Shown here: one piece after another, positions 35,538 to 44,425 of the stretch
How positions within the stretch are numbered: position 1 is the stretch's first letter
Layout: each line of letters opens with the position of its first letter
Origin: Sphingomonadales bacterium
GTDB lineage: Bacteria > Pseudomonadota > Alphaproteobacteria > Sphingomonadales > Sphingomonadaceae
Direction: 5' to 3'
Assembly (NCBI GenBank): GCA_018971065.1
Contig: JAGWVC010000008.1
Span: 1-59,049, forward strand
Length of the DNA stretch: 59,049 nucleotides
Made by a program: the position numbers and the translations under genes
The notes under the pieces: model-generated
What the model saw: the letters and a program-made list of their open reading frames with translations, nothing else
Database searches by the model: none
Told to the model about the DNA's origin: nothing

Positions 35538-36032
35538 ATGGACGTCGAAGCCCGCGTGGCGGCATTGGAGGCACGGCTGCGCGCGGCCGAGGATCATCTG
35601 GAGATCCTGAACCTGCTGAACAGCTATGGCCCGCTGGTGGACAGCGCCACGGCCGAGCCGGCGGGAAAGCTGTGGGTGGACGGCGGCGGATACAACTTCG
35701 GCGTGCCTGGCGGTGGCACCAACCGGCTTTCGGCACCCGACGAGATTGCCGGGATGTACAACTGGCCGGGGCATCTGGATCTGGTGAACACCGGCTGCGC
35801 GCATCTGACGGCGACGCCGAAGATCACCGTGGATGGCGATGCGGCGCAGGCGGTGGGTTATTCGTTCGTGGTGCTGCGCGAGGGCGAGCGCTGGTACATG
35901 TGGCGGGCGGCGGTGAACCACTGGACGCTGGCGCGGACCGGGGACGGCTGGCGGATCGTCGAGCGATTCAACCGGACGCTGGACGGATCGCCGGAAAGCC
36001 ATGAAACGATGCGGAAGGTGCTGGCGATATGA
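35538..36032 (+). CDS. SnoaL/NTF2-like protein
   Basis: 164 aa from the ATG at 35538 with GGGAGAGG upstream. Residues 20-150 form a SnoaL_4/NTF2-like cone fold: LEILNLLNSYGPLVDSA, the HLTATPKITVDGD strand and WYMWRAAVNHWTLARTGDGWRI. Members include cyclases, isomerases and dehydratases acting on steroid or aromatic-type ring substrates, but many have unknown substrates. It is translationally coupled to a short-chain dehydrogenase (ATGA overlap), implying a shared pathway. Confidence 0.8.
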   Translation: MDVEARVAALEARLRAAEDHLEILNLLNSYGPLVDSATAEPAGKLWVDGGGYNFGVPGGGTNRLSAPDEIAGMYNWPGHLDLVNTGCAHLTATPKITVDGDAAQAVGYSFVVLREGERWYMWRAAVNHWTLARTGDGWRIVERFNRTLDGSPESHETMRKVLAI

Positions 36033-36805
36033 GCCGATTTGACGGGAAAGTGGCGATCATCACCGGGGCTTCGACCGGGCTGGGGCCGGTGATGGCGCAG
36101 ATGATGGCGGCCGAGGGCGCGAAGCTGGTGCTGGCGGCGCGGCGGGTGGAACTGGTGGAGGAAGCGGCTGCCGCGATCGGGGCGAACGCGGTGGCGGTGC
36201 GGGCCGACGTGACCAATGAGGCGGACGTTGCCGCGATGGTGGAGGTGGCGATGAGCCGCTGGGGCCAGGTGGACGTGATGATGAACAACGCGGCCGTGCC
36301 CGGAACCGACAAGTTCATCTGGGAACAGACGGTCGATAACTTCCTGGATACCTACAAGGTGGATTGCATGGCGGCGATGCTGTGCAGCCGCGAAGTGCTG
36401 AATCGGTCGATGCTGGCGCGCAGGACGGGCTCGATCGTGAACTTCTCAAGCGGGGCCGGCACCGATGGCATGGTCCGCAAGAGCCATTATTCCGCCGCGA
36501 AGGGAGCGCTGCGCATCCTGACCAAGGTGATTGCCCGCGAAGTCGGTGAGTTCGGCATCCGCTGCAATTGCGTGGTGCCGGGCGCGATCTCGACCGACCT
36601 GATGGTCAATTACATGAAGCGGGTGGCGAGCGAGCAAGGCAAGACCGTGGACGAGATTGCCGCTGCCATTCAGGCGCCGCTGCCGCTCAAGACGTTCTCG
36701 ACCCCCGAGGACGTGGCCAATCTGGCGCTGTTCCTGGCGAGCGATCAGGCGCGGACGATCACCGGGCAATCGATCAACGTCGATGCCGGGCTGATCATGA
36801 CCTGA
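36029..36805 (+). CDS. Short-chain dehydrogenase/reductase
   Basis: 258 aa, classical SDR. NAD(P)-binding TGASTGLG (about 12-19), NNAAVPG, catalytic Ser in VNFSSGAG and Tyr-x-x-x-Lys in SHYSAAKGA, and the C-terminal GQSINVDAGLIMT. The start overlaps the SnoaL-like stop. Likely oxidises or reduces a hydroxy or keto intermediate of the same pathway. The stop is 10 bp before the second dispersed repeat. Confidence 0.9.
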   Translation: MSRFDGKVAIITGASTGLGPVMAQMMAAEGAKLVLAARRVELVEEAAAAIGANAVAVRADVTNEADVAAMVEVAMSRWGQVDVMMNNAAVPGTDKFIWEQTVDNFLDTYKVDCMAAMLCSREVLNRSMLARRTGSIVNFSSGAGTDGMVRKSHYSAAKGALRILTKVIAREVGEFGIRCNCVVPGAISTDLMVNYMKRVASEQGKTVDEIAAAIQAPLPLKTFSTPEDVANLALFLASDQARTITGQSINVDAGLIMT

Positions 36806-36815
36806 ATGGTATTCC

Positions 36816-36957
36816 GGATGCGTGGAATTTCAGTTCAGGGTGGAGCGAGAATGGTTGTGTTCGAGAACCGGAGCGGAGCGGCCTTGTCGGCCGTGAGCAC
36901 CGGAAGCGCAGAACACAGCCGTTCGCAGCCCGCCCTGGGCTGAAAGTCCACGCATCC
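36816..36957 (-). repeat. Dispersed inverted-repeat element, copy 2 (inverted relative to copy 1)
   Basis: A 142-bp element with terminal repeats GGATGCGTGGAATTTCAG and its complement at 36940-36957 (17 of 18 match). Its interior, read on the minus strand, contains GGGCTGCGAACGG, CTTCCGGTGCTCACGGCC, CAAGGCCGCT and AACCATTCTCGCTCC as in copy 1. It fills nearly all of the space between two convergent genes. Confidence 0.75.
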
Positions 36958-37773
36958 TCAGCCTACTGGCTCCTCACCGTGCAGCGTCGTGCGGCGCATC
37001 AGGCGCTTGCTGTCGAGCGGATACCAGTCGGCGCGGTGCATGGTGCCGGTGTTGTCGAAGATCAGGAAGTCGCCCTCGCTCCACTGGTGGCGATAGACGT
37101 ATTCTTCCTGGGTACACCATTCCTGAAGGCGGCACAGCAGCATGTCGCCGTCCTCGCGGCTCATGTTCTCGACATAGTGGCAGGTGTTGCCGAGGATAAG
37201 CGAGGTGCCGCCGTGCTGGTGGTGCCAGACCAGCGGATGCGACTGGGTGGGGTGCTGGCGCCAGCGGGTGAGTTCGGCGACGGTGGGGTTGGGGGTGATG
37301 TAGCGCTGCGAGGCTTCGAGCGCGTGGCGGACGCGAAGCTTGTCGATCGCCTGCTTCTCGTCCGCAGGCAGATCGGCATAAGCGGCGTAGGTGTTGGCGA
37401 CCAGCGTATCGCCGCCGGTGCCCTGCTCGGGCATGGTGCGGACCGAAAGCATCGTCGCCTTGGCGGGGATGACATCGTTGGCGCCGTCGATGTGCCAGTA
37501 GAACGCGCCGCGCGTATAGTCGGCGGTGCGGTTGACGGTGGGGTCCATCGAGATGTTCTGCAGTTCCTGATCGCCGCCGACGAGGAACACCTTGCCGATG
37601 GTGCGCGCGAACTGGACCTGTTCGGCATCGTTCAGGTGCATGTTCGGAAACACCAGCGCGCTGCGTTCGACCAGCAGGTGCTGGATTTCGGGCGCATACT
37701 TGCCGGAAAGGAAATCATCACGGTCGATGGTGATGGTGCTGCCGACCTTGGGCTTGGCGTTGACGACCTGCAT
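36958..37773 (-). CDS. TauD/TfdA-family Fe(II)/2-oxoglutarate dioxygenase
   Basis: 271 aa. Iron facial triad: WHIDG (His-x-Asp, about residues 93-95) and the distal His in TGTMHRADWYPL. The 2-oxoglutarate-binding Arg is in RLMRRTTLHG. The family hydroxylates taurine, 2,4-D, alkyl sulfonates, or secondary-metabolite substrates; the substrate here is not predictable. It is convergent with the SDR, and the dispersed repeat forms the spacer. An ATG at 37773 with an AGGAGGAG-type site directly upstream supports the start. Confidence 0.85.
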   Translation of the reverse strand: MQVVNAKPKVGSTITIDRDDFLSGKYAPEIQHLLVERSALVFPNMHLNDAEQVQFARTIGKVFLVGGDQELQNISMDPTVNRTADYTRGAFYWHIDGANDVIPAKATMLSVRTMPEQGTGGDTLVANTYAAYADLPADEKQAIDKLRVRHALEASQRYITPNPTVAELTRWRQHPTQSHPLVWHHQHGGTSLILGNTCHYVENMSREDGDMLLCRLQEWCTQEEYVYRHQWSEGDFLIFDNTGTMHRADWYPLDSKRLMRRTTLHGEEPVG

Positions 37774-37909
37774 CGCGGGGCTCCTCCTGATGGGAAAGTG
37801 CTGTGCCTGTGTTCAGCATGGAACGCAATCGCGGTGCCGATGATTGCGCAAATGCCGCCATGCGCGAACGAATTGCGGTAATCGGCTTGTCCCGCTAAGG
37901 CCCGGACTT

Positions 37910-40717
37910 ATGACCGAGCAGCGCGATTACCGAAGCACCGTCTTCCTGCCGAAGACCGAGTTCCCGATGAAGGCCGGGTTGCCGCAGAAGGAGCCGGGTA
38001 TCCTGGCGCGCTGGCAGGCCGAGGACCTGTACGCGCAGGTGCGCGCGGCGCGGGCCGGGGCGGAGAAGTTCATCCTGCACGATGGCCCGCCGTATGCCAA
38101 CGGCGACATGCACATCGGCCACGCGCTGAACCATATCCTCAAGGACATGGTGGTGCGCACGCAATCGTTGCTGGGCAAGGACGCGCCTTATGTGCCCGGG
38201 TGGGATTGCCACGGCCTGCCGATCGAATGGAAGGTCGAGGAGCAGTATCGCAAGAAGAAGCTGAACAAGGACGATGTCGATCCGGTCGAGTTCCGGGCCG
38301 AGTGTCGCGCCTATGCCCAGAACTGGGTGAACGTGCAGCGCGAGCAGTTGAAGCGGCTGGGCATCAACGGCGATTGGGACAAGCCCTACCTGACGATGGA
38401 TTTCGCCGCCGAGGCGACGATCGTGGCCGAGCTGCTGAAGTTCGCGGCGGGCGACATGCTCTATCGCGGCGCCAAGCCGGTGATGTGGAGCCCGGTGGAA
38501 AAGACCGCGCTGGCCGAGGCCGAGGTGGAATACGAGGACATCGTTTCCACGCAGATCGACGTCGGTTTCGAGATCGTGGAAGCGCCCGAGTGCCCCGAGC
38601 TGGTCGGCGCGACTGCGGTGATCTGGACGACGACGCCGTGGACCATCCCCGCCAACCAGGGCATCGCCTTCGGCAAGCCGATCGATTACCTGCTGATCGG
38701 CGCCAATGGCGGCAGGTATCTGGTGGCCGAGCCGCTGGTGGACGGCTTCTGCAAGCGCATCGGCGCCGAATCGCATGAATTCCTGATGTACGTGAAGGGG
38801 CCGCTGCTGACCGGCGCGAAGGCGCGGCATCCGATGCACCATCTGGGCGGGTTCTTCGCCAAGGAGCGGCCGTTCCTGCCCGGCGATTTCGTCACCACCG
38901 AGAGCGGCACCGGGCTGGTCCACATGGCGCCCGACCACGGCGAGGACGACTTCCTGCTGTGCAAGCACTTCAAGATCGACCCGGTGTTCCCGGTGGAAGG
39001 CGACGGCAAGTATCGCGCCGACTGGCTGTGGCTGGCAGGCCAGGGCAGCGTCATCAACCCCAAGTTCAACGCGCCCGACGGGCCGATCTGTTCGGACTTG
39101 CGTGAGGCCGGCGGGTTGCTGGCGGCTTCGGCCGATTACAAGCACTCATACCCGCACTCGTGGCGATCGAAAGCCAAGGTGATCTTCCGCTGCACGCCGC
39201 AGTGGTTCGTGCCGATGGACAAGCAGATCGACCATGCCGGCCCCGATGCCGATCCGTTCGACCTGGCGCTGCTGCTGTCACCCGCCACGCTGCGCGAAAA
39301 GGCGGTGAAGGCGATCGCGGACACGCGGTTCATTCCCGAGAAGGGGCGGAACCGCATCGGCAGCATGGTGGAAGGCCGGCCCGACTGGGTGCTGAGCCGC
39401 CAGCGCGCCTGGGGCGTGCCGATCACGCTGTTCGTGGAGCGCAAGACCGGGCAGTACCTGAAGGACGAGGCAGTCTATGCCCGCATCGTCGAGGCGGTGC
39501 GCGCGGGCGGGGTGGATGCGTGGAGTGATGAGCGCGCGCAGGAATTCCTCGGCAATGGCTATGACGCCGCCGATTACGAGCGCGTGACCGACATTCTGGA
39601 CGTGTGGTTCGATTCCGGCTGCACCCACGCCTTCGTGCTGGAATCGGGGCGCTGGCCGGAACTGTCGTGGCCGGCTGACCTCTATCTGGAAGGCAGCGAC
39701 CAGCATCGCGGCTGGTTCCAGTCATCGCTGCTGCAATCGTGCGCCACCCGGGGCCGCGCGCCGTACAACGCGGTGCTGACTCACGGCTTCACGATGGACA
39801 GCAAGGGCATGAAGATGTCCAAGAGCCTGGGCAACACCATCGACCCGATCAAGGTGATGGAGACCAACGGCGCGGACATCATCCGGCTGTGGGCGCTCTC
39901 GGTGGATTATACCGAGGATCACCGCATCGGCGACGAGATCCTGAAGGGCGTGGCCGACCAGTATCGCAAGCTGCGCAACACCTTCCGCTATCTGCTGGGC
40001 GCGCTGGACAGGTTCGGCGAGACCGAACGGGTGGACGTGGCGGCGATGCCCGAGCTGGAACGCTATGTGCTGGCGCTGCTGGCGCGGCTGGACGGCACGC
40101 TGCGGCAGGCGACGGCGGACTTCGACTTCAACAGTTATGTCCGCGCGCTGACCGACTTCTGCAACGAGGACCTGTCGGCGTTCTTCTTCGATATTCGCAA
40201 GGACTGCCTGTACTGCGACGCGCCGACCGATCCCAAGCGGATGGCGTACCGGACGGTGCTGGACATGCTGTTCCACGCGCTGGTGCGCTATGCCGCGCCG
40301 GTGCTGGTGTTCACCGCCGAAGAGGTGTGGGGGACGCGGTATCCCGAGGGCGGGAGCGTGCATCTGCTGGTATGGCCGGAATTGCCGGTTGGCGATGATG
40401 CGGGGCTGGTGGAGCGGTGGCAGGAACTGCGCGGGCTGCGTGGTCAGGTGCTGGGCGGCATTGAAATCTTGCGTCGTGACAAGACGCTAGGCTCGAGCCT
40501 CGAGGCGAGAGTAACCGTCCCAGCAGATGCACCGGATGCGAACCTCGCTGAGATTTTCATCACGGCAGAGGTCACGCGAGGTAATGGCATCCAAGTGGTA
40601 AAGGTCGATCACCACAAATGCGGTCGCTGCTGGCGCCATCTGCCCGACGTCAGTGAGGACGGGGCGCTCTGTTCACGTTGCGAACAGGTTGTGGAAGGCA
40701 TGGACGCCACCGCATGA
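37910..40717 (+). CDS. ileS: Isoleucyl-tRNA synthetase
   Basis: 935 aa from the ATG at 37910 (MTEQRDYRSTVFLPKTEFPM). Class I HIGH motif in GDMHIGHALNH, KMSKS in GMKMSKSLGNTIDP, an editing domain in between, and a C-terminal zinc ribbon (CGRCWRHLPDVS and CSRC). Charges tRNA-Ile in the cytosol. The last ~75 codons (about 40490-40717) use codons such as AGA, CTA, GTA, CGA, CAA and AAA that are rare elsewhere in the gene. lspA starts within its stop codon (ATGA). Confidence 0.97.
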   Translation: MTEQRDYRSTVFLPKTEFPMKAGLPQKEPGILARWQAEDLYAQVRAARAGAEKFILHDGPPYANGDMHIGHALNHILKDMVVRTQSLLGKDAPYVPGWDCHGLPIEWKVEEQYRKKKLNKDDVDPVEFRAECRAYAQNWVNVQREQLKRLGINGDWDKPYLTMDFAAEATIVAELLKFAAGDMLYRGAKPVMWSPVEKTALAEAEVEYEDIVSTQIDVGFEIVEAPECPELVGATAVIWTTTPWTIPANQGIAFGKPIDYLLIGANGGRYLVAEPLVDGFCKRIGAESHEFLMYVKGPLLTGAKARHPMHHLGGFFAKERPFLPGDFVTTESGTGLVHMAPDHGEDDFLLCKHFKIDPVFPVEGDGKYRADWLWLAGQGSVINPKFNAPDGPICSDLREAGGLLAASADYKHSYPHSWRSKAKVIFRCTPQWFVPMDKQIDHAGPDADPFDLALLLSPATLREKAVKAIADTRFIPEKGRNRIGSMVEGRPDWVLSRQRAWGVPITLFVERKTGQYLKDEAVYARIVEAVRAGGVDAWSDERAQEFLGNGYDAADYERVTDILDVWFDSGCTHAFVLESGRWPELSWPADLYLEGSDQHRGWFQSSLLQSCATRGRAPYNAVLTHGFTMDSKGMKMSKSLGNTIDPIKVMETNGADIIRLWALSVDYTEDHRIGDEILKGVADQYRKLRNTFRYLLGALDRFGETERVDVAAMPELERYVLALLARLDGTLRQATADFDFNSYVRALTDFCNEDLSAFFFDIRKDCLYCDAPTDPKRMAYRTVLDMLFHALVRYAAPVLVFTAEEVWGTRYPEGGSVHLLVWPELPVGDDAGLVERWQELRGLRGQVLGGIEILRRDKTLGSSLEARVTVPADAPDANLAEIFITAEVTRGNGIQVVKVDHHKCGRCWRHLPDVSEDGALCSRCEQVVEGMDATA

Positions 40718-41244
40718 CCCCCCTCGCCCGCCCCCTCGCCCGGCTGCGCGCCACCGGATTTGGTGTGGCCGCCGCGACGTTCGCGCTGGACCAGTTGGTC
40801 AAGTGGGTGATGCTGGGGCCGCTGCACTTGCGCGAGATCGGGCAGGTCTATCTGCTGCCGGTGTTCAACTTCACCTTCACGATGAACACCGGCGTCAGCC
40901 TGGGCCTCCTCACCGCCGGGTCGGATACGCAGCGCTGGGCGCTGGTGGCGTTGACCGGCGCCATCGCGCTGATGGTGCTGGTGTGGCTGCTGCGTGAGAA
41001 GCGGCCCGGCGACGTGGCCGCGCTGGGGCTGGTGCTGGGCGGCGCGCTGGGCAATATCGTCGATCGCGTCTGGCACGGCTATGTGGTCGATTATGCCGAT
41101 CTGCACTTCGGCGAGTTCCGCCCGTTCCTTGTTTTCAACCTGGCCGATGCGGCGATCAGCATCGGCGTCCTGATTATCCTTGCCCGCTCGTTCCTTTCGC
41201 GCGAAAAGCGCGGGGACGCGGGGCATCCCGCACCGGAGAGCTGA
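40714..41244 (+). CDS. lspA: Lipoprotein signal peptidase (signal peptidase II)
   Basis: 176 aa from the ATG at 40714. Four membrane helices. Catalytic aspartates lie in GNIVDRVWHGYVVDY and FNLADAAISIG. Cleaves signal peptides of diacylglyceryl prolipoproteins at the inner membrane. It is coupled to ileS upstream and followed after 6 bp by a lipoprotein gene, a typical alphaproteobacterial arrangement. Confidence 0.96.
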   Translation: MTPLARPLARLRATGFGVAAATFALDQLVKWVMLGPLHLREIGQVYLLPVFNFTFTMNTGVSLGLLTAGSDTQRWALVALTGAIALMVLVWLLREKRPGDVAALGLVLGGALGNIVDRVWHGYVVDYADLHFGEFRPFLVFNLADAAISIGVLIILARSFLSREKRGDAGHPAPES

Positions 41245-41250
41245 TACCCC

Positions 41251-41679
41251 ATGCGCAAGACCACTGCGAACAAGAAAGTCACTGGCATCGCGTTGGCGAG
41301 CGTGACCACCCTGTTGCTGGCCGGCTGTGGCCACGGTGGCCTGCTGAGCCGCACCCGCCCCGACGAGTTCGCGGTGCAGCGCCAGGCACCGCTGCTGGTG
41401 CCGCCCGATTTCGCGCTGGTTCCGCCGCAGCCGGGCACCCCGCGCCCCAGCGCCGCCGCCGGCCAGCAGGAAACGCTGGACGCGCTGTTCGGTGGCCCTG
41501 CCCCGCGCAGCGAGGTTGAGCGCCGCACGATCAGCCGCGCCGGCGCGCCCGACGCGGGCATCCGCTCCACCGTTGCCGATCCGCAGACGCATTCGGTGGC
41601 CAAGGGCCCGGTGACCCGCGACATCCTGGCCGCGCCCGAAGGGGACGGCCGCGAGGCACAGGCCAGCACTGCGGGTTAA
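41251..41679 (+). CDS. DUF3035-type lipoprotein
   Basis: 142 aa. The lipoprotein signal ends in TLLLAGC (lipobox LAGC, Cys about 26). The mature part is Pro/Ala-rich, with the LLSRTRPDEFAVQRQAPLLV segment that marks DUF3035 proteins. Function unknown; likely outer membrane or periplasmic. It immediately follows lspA, whose product processes it, and is followed by a terminator. Confidence 0.85.
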   Translation: MRKTTANKKVTGIALASVTTLLLAGCGHGGLLSRTRPDEFAVQRQAPLLVPPDFALVPPQPGTPRPSAAAGQQETLDALFGGPAPRSEVERRTISRAGAPDAGIRSTVADPQTHSVAKGPVTRDILAAPEGDGREAQASTAG

Positions 41680-41701
41680 GACTTTCGATTTCGGATTCGG
41701 G

Positions 41702-41738
41702 AAAGCCGCCTGCGCCCAACCGGCACGGGCGGCTTTTC
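41702..41738. terminator. Terminator between DUF3035 gene and CDF transporter
   Basis: AAAGCCGCC and GGCGGCTTT form a perfect 9-bp stem with a T-run on the plus strand (ttttcctta) and an A-run on the other. It separates convergent genes, so it probably works both ways. Confidence 0.85.
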
Positions 41739-41739
41739 C

Positions 41740-42675
41740 TTATTCGGCGGCCAGCACGTCCTCGGCGGCAAGGCCCCGCTCATCGACCAGGCCGTCGGGA
41801 TCGGGGTGAATCAGGATCTCGATCCCCGGAAATTCGGCCAGCAGCTTCGCCTCGATCTCGTCCATCACCCGGTGCGCGGCGGCGACCGACATGGCGCCGT
41901 CAACCCAGACGTGGAATTGGACGAAATCGCGATTGCCTGAGGTGCGCGTGCGCAGGTCATGCACGCCGCGCAGTTCGGGGTGGCGGCCCAGCACGTCGAT
42001 GAAGCGGGCTTTCTTGTCCTCGGGCCACTCACGGTCCATCAACTGGAAGATCGCTTCCTGCGAGGCCTGCCACGCGCCCCAGCCGAGCCAGGCGGCGATG
42101 GCGAGGCCGAACAGCGGGTCGGCACCCTTGACGCCCCAGTACTGGTCGAGCGCCAGCGCGGCGATGACCGCGACGTTGACCAGCAGGTCGGCCTGATAGT
42201 GGATATGGTCGGTGGAAATGGCGACGCTGCCGGTGCGGGCGATGACCCGGCGCTGCCACCACAGCAGCGCCAGCGTGCCGACGATGGCGATGCCCGAGAC
42301 GAAAATGCCGCCCTCGGCCGCGCCGACGCGCTGCCCGGCCAGCAATTGCTGCCCGGCATGGAACGCCAGCGTCAGCGCCGAAATCGCGATCAGCACCACC
42401 TGGAACACCGCCGACAGCGCCTCGGCCTTGCCGTGGCCGAAGCGGTGGTGGCGATCGTCTGGCAGGCCCGCCACCCACACCCCGGCCAGCGTGGCGATGC
42501 TGGAGATGAGGTCAAGCACGGTATCGGCCAGGCTGCCGAGCATGGCGGTGGACCCGGTGGTCCATGCCGCCCAGCCCTTCAGCACCACCAGCAGCCCAGC
42601 CATGCCGATGCTGGCATAAGCGGCGCTGCGGTTGAGCGCGGACGCCTGCGGCGTGGCGGGAACGGCCGTGCTCAT
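41740..42675 (-). CDS. Cation diffusion facilitator transporter (FieF/ZitB type)
   Basis: 311 aa with six membrane helices in the first 205 residues and a C-terminal cytoplasmic metal-sensing domain. HRFGHGKAEALS between helices 2 and 3 and DHIHYQADLLVN in helix 5 carry the conserved His/Asp metal-transport residues of cation diffusion facilitators. Exports Fe2+, Zn2+, Mn2+ or Co2+ in exchange for protons. ATG overlaps the pdxH stop (ATGA). Confidence 0.92.
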   Translation of the reverse strand: MSTAVPATPQASALNRSAAYASIGMAGLLVVLKGWAAWTTGSTAMLGSLADTVLDLISSIATLAGVWVAGLPDDRHHRFGHGKAEALSAVFQVVLIAISALTLAFHAGQQLLAGQRVGAAEGGIFVSGIAIVGTLALLWWQRRVIARTGSVAISTDHIHYQADLLVNVAVIAALALDQYWGVKGADPLFGLAIAAWLGWGAWQASQEAIFQLMDREWPEDKKARFIDVLGRHPELRGVHDLRTRTSGNRDFVQFHVWVDGAMSVAAAHRVMDEIEAKLLAEFPGIEILIHPDPDGLVDERGLAAEDVLAAE

Positions 42676-43313
42676 GGGTACAGCAGCGTGCTGGACCAGC
42701 CGCCGGCGGCATCGCGGACGAAGCGGCGACGTTCATGCAGGCGGTTGGGCCGGTCGATCCAGAATTCGATCGCGATGGGGGTCAGCAGGTAGCCGCCCCA
42801 ATGCGGCGGGCGTGGCACGTCCTTGCCTTCGAACCGTGCGGCGGCGTCCTGATAGCGGGCGACGAACGTGGCGCGGCTGTCCAGCGGGGCGGACTGGTCG
42901 CTGGCCTGCGCGCCCAGTTGCGAATCGCGCGCGCGGCTGGCGAAATAGGCATCGGCGGTGGCGGTATCGACCGGGCTGAGCGGGCCTTCGATGCGGATCT
43001 GGCGGCGCAGCGACTTCCAGTGGAACAGCAGCGCGGCCTGGGGGTTGGCGGCCAGCTCGCCACCCTTGCGGCTGTGGCCGTTGGTGTAGAAGATGAAGCC
43101 GCCTTTTCCGAGCAGTTCCGGCCCGTTGCCCTTCAGCAGCACCATCCGCACCGAAGGCAGGCCGTCAGCCGTGGCGGTGGCCAGCGCCATCGCGTTCGAA
43201 TCGTTCGGCTCGGCGGCGCGGGCTTCGGCCATCCAGGCATCGAACATCGCGTAGGGATCGCCGTGGGGAATCACTTCACCCGAAAGATCGGGGGTATCGT
43301 TGGCTTCGTTCAC
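42672..43313 (-). CDS. pdxH: Pyridoxamine 5'-phosphate oxidase
   Basis: 213 aa from the GTG at 43313, chosen because it gives the normal family length and leaves 134 bp to the divergent DnaJ gene; starting at 43433 would add a non-homologous leader. FMN-dependent oxidation of pyridoxamine or pyridoxine phosphate to PLP. Conserved SVRMVLLKGNGP, FYTNGHSRKGGELAANP and the C-terminal PxxHWGGYLL and FWIDRPNRLHERRRF motifs (RPNRLHER is diagnostic). Confidence 0.93.
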   Translation of the reverse strand: MNEANDTPDLSGEVIPHGDPYAMFDAWMAEARAAEPNDSNAMALATATADGLPSVRMVLLKGNGPELLGKGGFIFYTNGHSRKGGELAANPQAALLFHWKSLRRQIRIEGPLSPVDTATADAYFASRARDSQLGAQASDQSAPLDSRATFVARYQDAAARFEGKDVPRPPHWGGYLLTPIAIEFWIDRPNRLHERRRFVRDAAGGWSSTLLYP

Positions 43314-43447
43314 GGCTGGGGACCTGCAATCGGGTGTTCGAGATCGCGCATGTGGCGCCAGGAGCGCCGCCTGCGATGCATAGCGGTTTGCGCGGAATCT
43401 GGAAAGCGCGCCTTGTCGTAGGTCAATCAGCAACCTAGCTAGGGCGC

Positions 43448-44386
43448 ATGGCTACAGACCCTTACGCAACCCTGGGCATTTCCCGCGACGCCAGCGAGAA
43501 GGACGTGAAATCGGCCTATCGCAAGCTGGCCAAGGAACTGCATCCCGACCGCAACAAGGACAACCCCAAGGCGGCCGCGCGCTTTTCGGAAGTGACGCAG
43601 GCCTATGACCTGCTGTCCGACAAGGACAAGCGCGCCCGGTTCGACCGGGGCGAGATCGACAGCGACGGCAACCCCAGCATGGGGGGGTTCGGAGGCGGGT
43701 TCGGGGGCGGCGGCTTCGGCGGCCAGCGCGGCTTCCGGCAGGAGGATTTCCAGAACTTCGGCGGGGCCGAGGGCATCGATCTGGGCGATATCCTGGGCGG
43801 CATGTTCGGTGGCGGACGCGGCGGCGGCGGAATGGGCGGGGGCTTCGGCGGCCAGCGCGCCGCGCCGCGCGGACGCAACACGCAGTATCGCCTGAAGGTC
43901 AGCCTGGTCGATGCCGCCACCCGCGCGCCGCAGCGCATCACCCTGGGCGACGGCAAGACCATCGACCTGAAGCTGCCCGCCGGGGTGGAGGACGGCACCC
44001 AGATGCGGCTTTCGGGCCGGGGCGAGGCCGGGCCGGGCGGCGCCGGCGACGCGCTGGTGACGATCGCGGTGGAACCGCACCCGTTCTTCGAGCGCGACGG
44101 CGACAACATCCGGCTGGACCTGCCGCTGCGGCTGGACGAGGCGGTGAACGGTGCCAAGGTGAAAGTGCCCACCGTGGAAGGCCCGGTGATGCTGACGGTG
44201 GCACCGGGCACCAGTTCGGGGCGGACGCTGCGGCTGAAGGAACGCGGCTTCACCCGCAAGGACGGGACGCGCGGCGACCAGTTGGTGACACTACAGATCA
44301 TGCTGCCCGAGGGCGATGCCGATCTGGCCCGTCGGCTGGACGGCTGGCAGGACACACGGGACCTGCGGGCCAAGCTTGGCGTTTGA
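43448..44386 (+). CDS. DnaJ-type co-chaperone without zinc finger (CbpA-like)
   Basis: 312 aa. J-domain at 1-70 with the HPD motif (KELHPDRNKDNP). A Gly/Phe-rich linker follows (about 78-140, FGGGFGGGGFGG), then two C-terminal beta-barrel substrate domains, without the CxxCxGxG zinc repeats of DnaJ. Stimulates Hsp70 ATPase and delivers clients, or binds nucleoid DNA as in CbpA. Divergent from pdxH. Confidence 0.92.
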   Translation: MATDPYATLGISRDASEKDVKSAYRKLAKELHPDRNKDNPKAAARFSEVTQAYDLLSDKDKRARFDRGEIDSDGNPSMGGFGGGFGGGGFGGQRGFRQEDFQNFGGAEGIDLGDILGGMFGGGRGGGGMGGGFGGQRAAPRGRNTQYRLKVSLVDAATRAPQRITLGDGKTIDLKLPAGVEDGTQMRLSGRGEAGPGGAGDALVTIAVEPHPFFERDGDNIRLDLPLRLDEAVNGAKVKVPTVEGPVMLTVAPGTSSGRTLRLKERGFTRKDGTRGDQLVTLQIMLPEGDADLARRLDGWQDTRDLRAKLGV

Positions 44387-44425
44387 ATCGGGTGACGCCT
44401 TCTTCCCGCCCGAATCGCACCGGTC

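Noticed and set aside
37774..37909. Possible leader RNA or T-box-like element upstream of ileS
   Set aside because: No specifier-loop or antiterminator-like stems are visible, and T-boxes are not expected in this group.
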